Shown: in pieces, positions 1 through 6,672 of the stretch
Layout: each line of letters opens with the position of its first letter
Numbering within the stretch: position 1 is the stretch's first letter
Assembly (NCBI GenBank): GCA_028290325.1
Contig: JAQGJY010000057.1
Span: 1 to 7,743, forward strand
Length of the DNA stretch: 7,743 nucleotides
Direction of reading: 5' to 3'
From: Tardiphaga sp.
GTDB lineage: Bacteria; Pseudomonadota; Alphaproteobacteria; Rhizobiales; Xanthobacteraceae
Program-made: the position numbers and the translations under genes
The notes under the pieces: generated by a model
Database searches by the model: none
The model's input: only the letters and a program-made list of their open reading frames with translations
What the model was told of the DNA's origin: nothing

Positions 1-2
1 CG

Positions 3-215
3 GCTCCGGGAACCACAGGATCCGGACACCAAGGCGCGCGGGGCATCCGACGCGGCATCCGCGACGTCCGGGTTGCGCGTGACCATTGCGGCGACGATGG
101 CCCCGTCCATCAGCGGATGTATTTCGGATCCTGGAACGAATGGTCTCGCGACACCAAATATCCGATTGAAGAAGGCCTGCCGAGCGCGACGCTGATGCAG
201 GCGAAGGCGGCATAG
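3..215 (+). CDS. C-terminal tail of a rhodanese-type sulfurtransferase, 5' truncated and possibly frameshifted
   Basis: The frame ending at the TAG at 213-215 is open to the left edge. Its last 32 residues, from position 117, read MYFGSWNEWSRD, then a PIEEG stretch, then a short Ala-rich end. The YxGSWxEW pattern followed by an acidic/proline stretch is typical of the extreme C-terminus of two-domain thiosulfate or mercaptopyruvate sulfurtransferases, which move sulfur from a donor through an active-site cysteine. That cysteine would lie upstream. The roughly 38 residues before MYFG in this frame are Arg/Gly-rich and resemble no rhodanese segment. The frame starting at position 1 has a higher GC third-position content up to about 110, so a frameshift near 105-115 is possible and the gene may be a remnant. 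The gene converges on sucD across a strong hairpin. The family call rests on one motif, so it is tentative. Confidence 0.42.
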   Translation, partial: APGTTGSGHQGARGIRRGIRDVRVARDHCGDDGPVHQRMYFGSWNEWSRDTKYPIEEGLPSATLMQAKAA

Positions 216-239
216 GCCGCAACACGAAGACATGTCGTC

Positions 240-277
240 GCCCCGCCTGGCGCGCACGCGCGCGCTCCAGGCGGGGT
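240..277. terminator. Strong hairpin between the convergent sulfurtransferase tail and sucD
   Basis: CCCCGCCTGG at 241-250 is perfectly complementary to CCAGGCGGGG at 267-276, and 240/277 can add a G-U pair. Inside, CGCGC at 251-255 can pair with GCGCG at 260-264, leaving a four-base loop and a two-base bulge at 265-266. The hairpin lies 27 bases past the sucD stop on the minus strand and 24 bases past the stop at 215 on the plus strand, where a shared bidirectional terminator is expected. Neither side has a good T-run, so it may act as a stabilising or Rho-assisted 3' end rather than a textbook intrinsic terminator. Confidence 0.6.
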
Positions 278-303
278 TGACGGTTTCTAGCTGTCGCCAG
301 CCT

Positions 304-1188
304 TTATCCCTTCAGCTTCTCGATCAGCGTCTTGCCCAAGCGCGCGGGCGACGGCGAGACCGAGATGCCGGCCGCTTCCATCGCCGCCGACTTCGACGCC
401 GCGTCGCCCTTGCCGCCCGAGATGATCGCGCCGGCATGGCCCATGCGGCGGCCGGGAGGCGCCGTGACGCCAGCGATGAAGCCGACCATCGGCTTCTTGC
501 GGCCGCGCTTGGCCTCGTCGATCAGGAACTGCGCCGCGTCTTCTTCCGCCGAGCCGCCGATTTCACCGATCATCACGATCGACTCGGTTTTCGGATCGGC
601 GAGGAACATCTCCAGCACGTCGATGAATTCGGTGCCCTTGACCGGATCGCCGCCGATGCCGACCGCGGTGGTCTGGCCGAGGCCTTCCTGCGTGGTCTGG
701 AACACGGCTTCATAGGTCAACGTGCCGGAGCGCGACACGATTCCCACGTTGCCGGGACGGAAGATGTTGCCCGGCATGATGCCGATCTTGCATTCACCGG
801 CGGTCATGACGCCGGGACAATTCGGCCCGATCAGGCGCGACTTCGAACCGGAGAGCGAGCGCTTGACGCGCACCATGTCCAGCACCGGAATGCCTTCGGT
901 GATGCAGACGATCAGCGGGATGCCGGCGTCGATCGCTTCGCAGATCGCGTCGGCGGCGCCCGGCGGCGGAACGTAAATCACCGATGCATCGGCGCCGGTC
1001 TTGTCCATGGCCTCCTGCACGGTGTCGAAAATCGGCAGGCCGAGATGCGTGCCGCCGCCTTTGCCGGGCGAAATGCCGCCGACCATCTTGGTGCCGTAAG
1101 CCACGGCGGCTTCGGAATGGAAGGTGCCGTTCTTGCCGGTGAACCCCTGGCACAGAACTTTGGTGTTGCGGTCGATGAGAACTGACAT
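304..1188 (-). CDS. sucD: Succinyl-CoA synthetase (ADP-forming), alpha subunit
   Basis: SucD is the catalytic alpha subunit of succinyl-CoA synthetase (succinate-CoA ligase). With SucC it interconverts succinyl-CoA and succinate in the TCA cycle, making ATP or GTP by substrate-level phosphorylation in the cytoplasm. The 294 residues are close to the 289 of the E. coli protein. The N-terminal CoA-binding Rossmann domain shows GFTGKNGTFHSE (15-26) and GGISPGKGG (38-46). GPNCPG lies at 121-126. The ligase domain carries the phosphorylated histidine in RRMGHAGAIISGGKG, His251, matching His246 of E. coli. The ATG at 1186-1188 directly follows the sucC stop, and AAGGAGG eight bases upstream, inside sucC, fixes this start. 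The stop is TAA. In many alphaproteobacteria sucA follows close downstream; no sucA start is seen in the 303 bases to the left edge. Expression is probably coupled to sucC. Confidence 0.98.
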   Translation of the reverse strand: MSVLIDRNTKVLCQGFTGKNGTFHSEAAVAYGTKMVGGISPGKGGGTHLGLPIFDTVQEAMDKTGADASVIYVPPPGAADAICEAIDAGIPLIVCITEGIPVLDMVRVKRSLSGSKSRLIGPNCPGVMTAGECKIGIMPGNIFRPGNVGIVSRSGTLTYEAVFQTTQEGLGQTTAVGIGGDPVKGTEFIDVLEMFLADPKTESIVMIGEIGGSAEEDAAQFLIDEAKRGRKKPMVGFIAGVTAPPGRRMGHAGAIISGGKGDAASKSAAMEAAGISVSPSPARLGKTLIEKLKG

Positions 1189-2388
<1,200 letters not shown>

Positions 2389-2394
2389 GTGATG

Positions 2395-2398
2395 CTCC
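2395..2398 (-). promoter_or_regulatory. Shine-Dalgarno that sets the sucC start
   Basis: GGAG on the minus strand lies six bases before the ATG at 2388. It supports that ATG over the longer open frame reaching 2472. Confidence 0.7.
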
Positions 2399-2424
2399 AG
2401 CAGCCGATTAATTTTCAGACTGTC

Positions 2425-2468
2425 ATGGCCGGACCTAAGCGCAGCTTCGCGCCTGATGATCCGGCCAT
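2425..2468. repeat. Palindromic intergenic element, unit 1 (mdh-sucC gap)
   Basis: ATGGCCGGA at 2425-2433 is the exact inverse complement of TCCGGCCAT at 2460-2468. Within the 26-base interior, GCGC at 2439-2442 can pair with GCGC at 2449-2452. The GGCCGG/CCGGCC core is typical of extragenic palindromes common between genes in Bradyrhizobium and relatives (from memory, not a search). In the sucC transcript it would form a hairpin about 37 bases upstream of the start codon. Confidence 0.6.
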
Positions 2469-2492
2469 CCATCTGTTTTGAAAAAGATGGAT
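2467..2492. repeat. Palindromic intergenic element, unit 2 (mdh-sucC gap)
   Basis: ATCCATCT at 2467-2474 pairs exactly with AGATGGAT at 2485-2492 around a ten-base loop of T-run, G and A-run. Its left arm shares two bases with the right arm of unit 1 and its right arm shares two bases with unit 3, so the three palindromes interlock. Only alternating hairpins could form at the same time. Confidence 0.6.
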
Positions 2493-2533
2493 CACCGGGT
2501 CAGCCGGCGCGAACCGCGCCCTGGCCCGGTGAT
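2491..2533 (-). terminator. Long GC-rich hairpin 17 bases after the mdh stop (palindromic unit 3), possible terminator or attenuator
   Basis: ATCACCGGG at 2491-2499 pairs with CCCGGTGAT at 2525-2533. The stem continues inward through 2500-2503 with 2521-2524 (including one G-U pair) and, after a two-base bulge at 2504-2505, through GGCGCG (2506-2511) with CGCGCC (2515-2520), leaving a three-base loop. On the minus strand it begins 17 bases after the mdh stop. A run of five T follows about six bases beyond it (2481-2485). It could therefore end or reduce transcription before sucC, or protect the 3' end of mdh mRNA. It also has the look of a repeated extragenic palindrome, so both roles may apply. 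Confidence 0.5.
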
Positions 2534-2549
2534 GACGCGCTCAAGCACG

Positions 2550-3518
2550 TCACTTCCCGAGCAAATCCGGCGCGATCTTCCTGCAGGCGTCCATCAGGCC
2601 GACCACCGACGCGACCGACTTGTCGAAGCCTTCGCGATCCTTGCCGGTGAGTTCGATCTCGACGATCCGCTCGATGCCCTTGGAGCCGATCACGACCGGC
2701 ACGCCGACATACATGTCCTTCACGCCGTATTCGCCGTTGAGATAGGCCGCGCACGGCAGCACGCGCTTCTTGTCGCGCAGATAGCTCTCGGCCATCGCGA
2801 TCGCCGACGCCGCCGGCGCGTAGAAGGCCGAGCCAGTCTTGAGCAGGTTGACGATTTCCGCGCCGCCGTTGCGGGTGCGATCGACGATCTCGTCGATGCG
2901 GGCCTGCGAGGTCCAGCCCATCTTGACGAGGTCAGGCAGCGGAATGCCGGCGACGGTCGAATACTTCACCAGCGGCACCATGGTGTCGCCGTGGCCGCCG
3001 AGGACGAAGGCGGTGACATCCTCGACCGAGACGTTGAATTCGTCGGCGAGGAAATAACGGAAGCGCGCCGAGTCCAGAACGCCGGCCATGCCGACGACCT
3101 TCTTGGCGGGCAGGCCGCAGGCCTTCTGCAGCGCCCAGACCATCGCGTCGAGCGGGTTGGTGATGCAGATCACGAAGGCGTCGGGCGCGTATTTCTTGAT
3201 GCCCGCGCCGACCTGCTCCATGACTTTCAGATTGATGCTGAGAAGATCGTCGCGGCTCATGCCGGGCTTGCGCGGCACGCCGGCGGTGACGATGACGACG
3301 TTCGCGCCTTCGATCGCTTCATAGGAGTTGGCGCCGGTGAGATGGCTGTCGAAGCCATCGACGGGCGATGACTGCGCGATATCCAGCGCCTTGCCCTGCG
3401 GCACGCCTTCCGCGATGTCGAACATCACGACGTCGCCCAATTCCTTCAGGCCCACCAGGTGAGCCAGCGTTCCGCCGATCTGACCGGAGCCAATCAATGC
3501 AATCTTGTCACGCGCCAT
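2550..3518 (-). CDS. mdh: Malate dehydrogenase, NAD-dependent
   Basis: Mdh oxidises malate to oxaloacetate with NAD+ in the TCA cycle, in the cytoplasm. The 322 residues fit the LDH-like malate dehydrogenases of alphaproteobacteria. The Rossmann loop GSGQIGGTLAHL is at 10-21, and Asp34 at the end of the second strand specifies NAD. The mobile-loop arginines are in VPRKPGMSRDD (Arg83 and Arg89); Arg at position 83, where lactate dehydrogenases have Gln, argues for malate. NPLDAMVW is at 121-128. Asp149 and Arg152 lie in VLDSARFR, and the catalytic His176 lies in GGHGDTMVPL. The open frame reaches 3587, but MARDKIALIG starting at 3518 is the family N-terminus and has AAAGGA at a usable distance. 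The stop is TGA. The gene precedes sucC on the same strand, separated by a hairpin cluster, and is divergent from the ynfA-type gene. Confidence 0.98.
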   Translation of the reverse strand: MARDKIALIGSGQIGGTLAHLVGLKELGDVVMFDIAEGVPQGKALDIAQSSPVDGFDSHLTGANSYEAIEGANVVIVTAGVPRKPGMSRDDLLSINLKVMEQVGAGIKKYAPDAFVICITNPLDAMVWALQKACGLPAKKVVGMAGVLDSARFRYFLADEFNVSVEDVTAFVLGGHGDTMVPLVKYSTVAGIPLPDLVKMGWTSQARIDEIVDRTRNGGAEIVNLLKTGSAFYAPAASAIAMAESYLRDKKRVLPCAAYLNGEYGVKDMYVGVPVVIGSKGIERIVEIELTGKDREGFDKSVASVVGLMDACRKIAPDLLGK

Positions 3519-3526
3519 AAGAAACT

Positions 3527-3533
3527 GTCCTTT
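3527..3533 (-). promoter_or_regulatory. Shine-Dalgarno that sets the mdh start
   Basis: AAAGGAC on the minus strand lies eight bases before the ATG at 3518. It supports this start over the 23-codon upstream extension of the open frame. Confidence 0.65.
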
Positions 3534-3571
3534 GAGCCCGCAGGATACGGAGGGAGGGAAAAGCTGGATGG

Positions 3572-3600
3572 TGGTTATCCCTTTCATCTGACACGTTCAA
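3572..3600 (-). promoter_or_regulatory. Weak promoter candidate for mdh
   Basis: On the minus strand TTGAAC (3595-3600) is followed after 17 bases by TAACCA (3572-3577), about 54 bases before the mdh start. The -35 box is good (five of six bases match TTGACA) but the -10 box is poor. The site lies in the 167-bp divergent gap between mdh and the ynfA-type gene, the only place upstream of mdh where a promoter for the block is expected. No other box pair stood out for either direction. Confidence 0.28.
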
Positions 3601-3685
3601 GTCGGCCCTTGCCCATTTGTTGGATGGCCGCCTTGGCTGGCGCGTATTTGAGCCGTGTGGCAGGATTGTTGGAGATGGCGGGCGG

Positions 3686-4006
3686 ATGACAATTCTTCTC
3701 TATGGTCTGGCCGCGCTCGCCGAAATCGCCGGCTGCTTCGCGTTCTGGGCGTGGCTGCGGCTGGACCGATCGCCGTGGTGGCTGGTGCCGGGCGTGGCCG
3801 CGCTTGCCGTCTTCGCGTGGCTGCTGACGCGGGTCGAGAGCGATGCCGCCGGACGCGCTTACGCGGCCTATGGCGGCGTCTATATCGCGGCGTCGCTGCT
3901 GTGGCTGTGGATCGTCGAGCAGCAACGCCCGGATCGCTGGGATACGAGCGGTGCCGTGGTGTGCCTGATCGGTGCCGGGATTATCTTATGGGGGCCGCGC
4001 GGATAG
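3686..4006 (+). CDS. Small four-helix inner-membrane protein, YnfA/UPF0060 family
   Basis: This is a 106-residue hydrophobic protein of the UPF0060 (YnfA) family, whose members are about 105-110 residues and are related to small multidrug resistance (SMR) transporters. Four membrane helices can be drawn at about 2-23, 32-49, 60-78 and 87-103. Helix 1 contains AEIAGCFAFW with Glu13, placed like the essential membrane glutamate of SMR pumps. The family block AYGGVYIAASLLW is at 61-73. Efflux activity has been reported for an enterobacterial YnfA, but the substrate here cannot be read from sequence. The open frame extends to a TTG at 3617; I chose the ATG at 3686 because MTILLYGLAALAEIAG is the family N-terminus and GGAG lies 11 bases upstream. 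The gene is alone on the plus strand, divergent from mdh and convergent with zapE, with 24 bases between their stops. Confidence 0.9.
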   Translation: MTILLYGLAALAEIAGCFAFWAWLRLDRSPWWLVPGVAALAVFAWLLTRVESDAAGRAYAAYGGVYIAASLLWLWIVEQQRPDRWDTSGAVVCLIGAGIILWGPRG

Positions 4007-4030
4007 GGTGCCCGGTCCCGGACGCCGCGC
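3997..4030. terminator. Possible hairpin between convergent ynfA-type gene and zapE
   Basis: GCGCGG at 3997-4002 pairs with CCGCGC at 4025-4030, and CCGG/CCGG (4012-4015 and 4018-4021) can form a small inner stem. The structure spans both stop codons of the convergent pair. The stem is short, the loop is long and there is no T-run, so this is only a candidate shared terminator. Confidence 0.3.
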
Positions 4031-5215
4031 TTACGTCTCCACCAGCCCGGTGCTCGATCCGCTCGCGGTGGAATCGCTACGGCCATGCGGCAGCGCCAGA
4101 TAGCTCTCCGAACTCATCTCGATCAGACGCGACGCGGTGCGCTGGAATTCCATCGCCTCGGTGCCTTCGGTCGCGGTGTAGAGATGCAGCGGATCGGCGG
4201 CGGCCGACGCCATCAATTTCACGGCGTTGTCGTACAGCGTGTCGATCAGCGCGATGAAACGCTTGGCGGCGTTGCGGTCGCCATAATCCATCATCGGCAC
4301 GCCGTCGATCATGATGGTGTGGAATTCGTGCACCAGCCGCAGATAATCCGACGCCGCCAGCGGCTTCTCGCAGAGATCGCTGAAGCCGAAGCGGGCGACG
4401 CCGTTGGCCGCCGCCGGCACCTGCAGCACGCGGCTCTTGATCGCGACGTCGCGCGGTTTCGCGATCGCCTTGCCGGTCAGCGCGGCAAACGCCCGGTCCA
4501 TCGCGGCGGTGGCGGCGGCATCCGCCGGCACCAGCCACATCGTCACGCCGGCGAGTTTTTCCATCCGGAAGTCGGTGCGCGAATCCAGCCGCAGCACCTC
4601 CATATGCGATTGGATCTGCGCGATGAAAGGCAGGAACAGCGCGCGATTGAGGCCGTCGCGATACAGATTTTTCGGCTCGACATTGGAGGTCGCGACGACG
4701 ACGGTGCCGAGCGCGAACAGCTTCGCAAACAGCCGGCCCAAGATCATCGCGTCGGCGATATCGGTGACGTGGAATTCGTCGAAACACAGCAGCCACGCCT
4801 CGTCGAAGATCGACTGCGCGGTCAGCGCGATGACGTCGCCGTCCGGAATCTCGCCGCGCGCCACCTTCTGGCGGAACTCATAGATCCGCTCATGCGCCTC
4901 GGCCATGAATTCATGGAAGTGCGCGCGGCGCTTGAGCGTGACCGGACTGGCGCTGAAGAACAGGTCCATCAGCATGGTCTTGCCGCGTCCGACCTCGCCG
5001 TGAACGTAGAGCCCCTTTGGCGGCGTCACATCCTTGTCGCCGAACAGCCGGCCGAAGAATCCCTGCTTCCTCGGCGGCTGGTAGCTCGACAGCGTGGCGT
5101 CCAGCGCCGCCAGCGCCTCGACGGCGCCGGCCTGCGCCGGATCGGCCTCGATCGCGCCGGATGCGACGCGGGCCTGATACTGTTTTTCAAACGAGCTTTG
5201 CGGATCCGAGGTCAT
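4031..5215 (-). CDS. zapE: Cell division protein ZapE (AFG1-like AAA+ ATPase)
   Basis: This is an ATPase of the AFG1/LACE1 family, called ZapE in E. coli, where it associates with the divisome and affects FtsZ rings; mitochondrial homologues act in protein quality control. Of 394 residues, the P-loop is GEVGRGKTMLMD (73-84), with Lys79 and Thr80. Walker B is LLCFDEFHVTD (142-152). The sensor-1 strand is VVVATSNVEP (172-181). A conserved arginine-rich segment, YRDGLNRALFLPF, follows at 185-197 and probably holds the arginine finger. The C-terminal half contains the family blocks FGFSDLCEKPL (276-286) and YLRLVHEFHTI (291-301). The last 15 residues are Ser/Thr/Gly-rich and poorly conserved in appearance. 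The ATG at 5215 has AAGG four bases upstream, slightly tight but with no better choice. In rhizobial relatives this gene is commonly found near mdh, as here. It follows thpR on the same strand after 103 bases. Confidence 0.95.
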   Translation of the reverse strand: MTSDPQSSFEKQYQARVASGAIEADPAQAGAVEALAALDATLSSYQPPRKQGFFGRLFGDKDVTPPKGLYVHGEVGRGKTMLMDLFFSASPVTLKRRAHFHEFMAEAHERIYEFRQKVARGEIPDGDVIALTAQSIFDEAWLLCFDEFHVTDIADAMILGRLFAKLFALGTVVVATSNVEPKNLYRDGLNRALFLPFIAQIQSHMEVLRLDSRTDFRMEKLAGVTMWLVPADAAATAAMDRAFAALTGKAIAKPRDVAIKSRVLQVPAAANGVARFGFSDLCEKPLAASDYLRLVHEFHTIMIDGVPMMDYGDRNAAKRFIALIDTLYDNAVKLMASAAADPLHLYTATEGTEAMEFQRTASRLIEMSSESYLALPHGRSDSTASGSSTGLVET

Positions 5216-5318
5216 CGCGCCTTAACGCCTCACGCGGCACCAAAAGGCAAGGCGCGTTTTCGGGCGGGAGGGTTGTTGCGACGACGGCACGGCCGGGGAG
5301 CGGGGAAGCAAGCGGGGC

Positions 5319-5855
5319 TCACGCCCCCAGCGCATAGGAATCCTCGACCACGTAGGGCCCGCCGCCGGTCGATGCGCGGGACGAGAACAGCACGAAGCGC
5401 GAGGCCTTGAACACCTTGGTCGGAAAATAGCCGCGGATCGACAGGTAATCCGCGACGTCGCGGTCGGAGGCATCACGCAGCCGCGCCAGCGTCACGTGCG
5501 GCACGAATTTGCGGCCCTCGGGATCGAGTCCGATCCGCTGCATCAGCCGCTCCAGGTCGGCCTGCAACTCGATCAGCGGCCGGCTCGGCACCACGGAGGC
5601 GACCACCGCGCGCGGCTTCTTGCCGCCGAAGCTGGACAATCCCTGCAACTGCACGTCGAACGGCTTGCGATTGACGCGCGGCAGCAGCGACGCGATCTCG
5701 TTGGCCGCGAGACCGTCGATATCGCCGATGAAGCGCAACGTGACGTGGTAATTTTCGGGGTCGATCCAGCGCGCGCCCGGCAGCCCGCCGCGCAGATTGG
5801 AGAGCGTGTGGCCAATCTCGGCCGGGATTTCCAGTCCGGTAAACAGACGCGGCAT
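5319..5855 (-). CDS. thpR: RNA 2',3'-cyclic phosphodiesterase (2H phosphoesterase, LigT-like)
   Basis: ThpR belongs to the 2H phosphoesterase superfamily. The bacterial enzymes open 2',3'-cyclic phosphates to 2'-phosphates and can ligate tRNA half-molecules with 2',5' bonds in vitro. The 178 residues match the family length of about 175-190. The N-terminal block MPRLFTGLEIPAEI and GARWIDPENYHVTLRFIGD (27-45) carry the first HxT motif (His37, Thr39). The second motif is in FVPHVTLARL (117-126), with His120 and Thr122. Both histidines are needed for catalysis, so the enzyme looks intact. The open frame extends 14 codons further, to 5897, but the ATG at 5855 gives the standard N-terminus and has GGAG eight bases upstream. 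It lies 127 bases after tesA and 103 before zapE on the same strand, so co-transcription is possible but not obvious. Confidence 0.95.
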   Translation of the reverse strand: MPRLFTGLEIPAEIGHTLSNLRGGLPGARWIDPENYHVTLRFIGDIDGLAANEIASLLPRVNRKPFDVQLQGLSSFGGKKPRAVVASVVPSRPLIELQADLERLMQRIGLDPEGRKFVPHVTLARLRDASDRDVADYLSIRGYFPTKVFKASRFVLFSSRASTGGGPYVVEDSYALGA

Positions 5856-5863
5856 CGCGGGAT

Positions 5864-5867
5864 CTCC
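5864..5867 (-). promoter_or_regulatory. Shine-Dalgarno that sets the thpR start
   Basis: GGAG on the minus strand ends eight bases before the ATG at 5855. It supports this start over the 14-codon upstream extension. Confidence 0.65.
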
Positions 5868-5918
5868 GCTGCAATAAACACGAATCACCGGCCACAAGTC
5901 TACGCGGAGAATGATGAC

Positions 5919-5948
5919 GCCGCGAAGTGGCGGCGCGGGCCGCGCGCC
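5919..5948 (-). terminator. Overlapping GC hairpins after tesA, possible terminator
   Basis: GGCGCG (5932-5937) pairs with CGCGCC (5943-5948) around a five-base loop. GCCGC (5919-5923) pairs with GCGGC (5930-5934) around a six-base loop. The two share 5932-5934, so only one can form at a time. On the minus strand they start 34 bases after the tesA stop, where a terminator would fit, but there is no T-run. Confidence 0.35.
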
Positions 5949-5982
5949 AATACTCTGGGGTTAACGTTGACGTTGCCTAGTC

Positions 5983-6672
5983 TCAGCTCTTCTGTCCGGC
6001 CAACGGCCGCAACCAGGCCTCGACGCTGGGCAGGATATTCTTGACGATGATGTCGATGCCCGGCGCGGTCGGATGCATGCCGTCGGCTTGGTTCAGCTTG
6101 TCGTTGCCGGCGACGCCCTCCAGAAAAAACGGGTAAAGCGGCACATCGAACTGCTTCGCCAGATCGGGATAGATCGCGTTGAACGACGCGGCGTAATCCG
6201 GCCCGTTATTGGGCGGCGACAGCATCCCGGCCAAAAACACTGAAATATGGCGCGCCTTCAGCTTGCTGACGATCTGTTCCAGCGCGTTGCGCGTCACTTT
6301 CGGGTCGAGCCCGCGCAAGGCATCGTTCGCGCCCAGTTCGACGAGCACCGCCTGCGTCCCCTCCGGGACCGACCAGTCGAGCCTGCCGAGCCCACCCGAC
6401 GAGGTATCGCCGGAGACCCCGGCATTGCTCATCTCAACCGCGATGCCTTTGTCCTGCAACGCCTTTTGCAGCCTGGCGGGAAATGCCTGCGGGCCGGCGA
6501 GGCCGAGCCCGGCGCTCAGCGAATCGCCCAGCACCACCATTTTGATCGGCGCCTGCGCCGCCGCCGGCGTCACGGCGACCACCGCTGCGACGAGAAGCGC
6601 GCGACAAAACCCGCCAAGGATCGCCAACGGCCCCTCGACCGCCGCAAACCAACGCCCATATGCAGGAAGCAT
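5983..6672 (-). CDS. tesA: Secreted SGNH-hydrolase, TesA-type arylesterase/lysophospholipase/thioesterase I
   Basis: This is an SGNH-family esterase like E. coli TesA, a periplasmic enzyme active on acyl-CoA thioesters, aryl esters and lysophospholipids. Counted from the ATG at 6672 it has 229 residues. The N-terminus has arginines followed by a hydrophobic stretch and an Ala-rich end, TPAAAQA (35-41), a likely signal peptide cut after Ala41. All four SGNH blocks are present: GDSLSAG (49-55, nucleophile Ser51), SNAGVSGDTS (82-91, oxyanion Gly), LGANDALRG (113-121, Asn116) and DGMHPT (197-202, Asp197 and His200). The start is uncertain: in-frame GTG codons at 6678 and 6684 lie upstream, and AAGGG sits about nine bases before the first of these, a better spacing than for the ATG. 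All choices overlap or abut the divergent ybbA-type start. The physiological substrate cannot be told from sequence. Confidence 0.93.
   Translation of the reverse strand: MLPAYGRWFAAVEGPLAILGGFCRALLVAAVVAVTPAAAQAPIKMVVLGDSLSAGLGLAGPQAFPARLQKALQDKGIAVEMSNAGVSGDTSSGGLGRLDWSVPEGTQAVLVELGANDALRGLDPKVTRNALEQIVSKLKARHISVFLAGMLSPPNNGPDYAASFNAIYPDLAKQFDVPLYPFFLEGVAGNDKLNQADGMHPTAPGIDIIVKNILPSVEAWLRPLAGQKS

Noticed and set aside
232..1185. Long plus-strand open frame (317 codons) opposite sucD
   Set aside because: It mirrors sucD almost exactly. Its product is His/Arg/Asp-rich without any recognisable domain, as expected for the antisense of GC3-biased codons.
2389..2472. N-terminal extension of SucC by 28 residues
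   Set aside because: This segment lies in palindromic repeat sequence, and the internal ATG at 2388 has both the Shine-Dalgarno and the conserved N-terminus.
2478..3371. Plus-strand open frame of 297 codons opposite mdh
   Set aside because: It begins inside the intergenic palindromes and continues as the antisense of mdh. The product shows no domain.
4085..5410. Plus-strand open frame of 441 codons opposite zapE and the end of thpR
   Set aside because: It runs across two strongly supported minus-strand genes and the gap between them. It is Arg/His/Gln-rich, a typical antisense artefact.
6209..6670. N-terminal extension of the ABC ATPase by 154 residues
   Set aside because: It is the antisense of tesA, rich in Ser/Pro/Ala. 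The ATPase fold begins after 6671.
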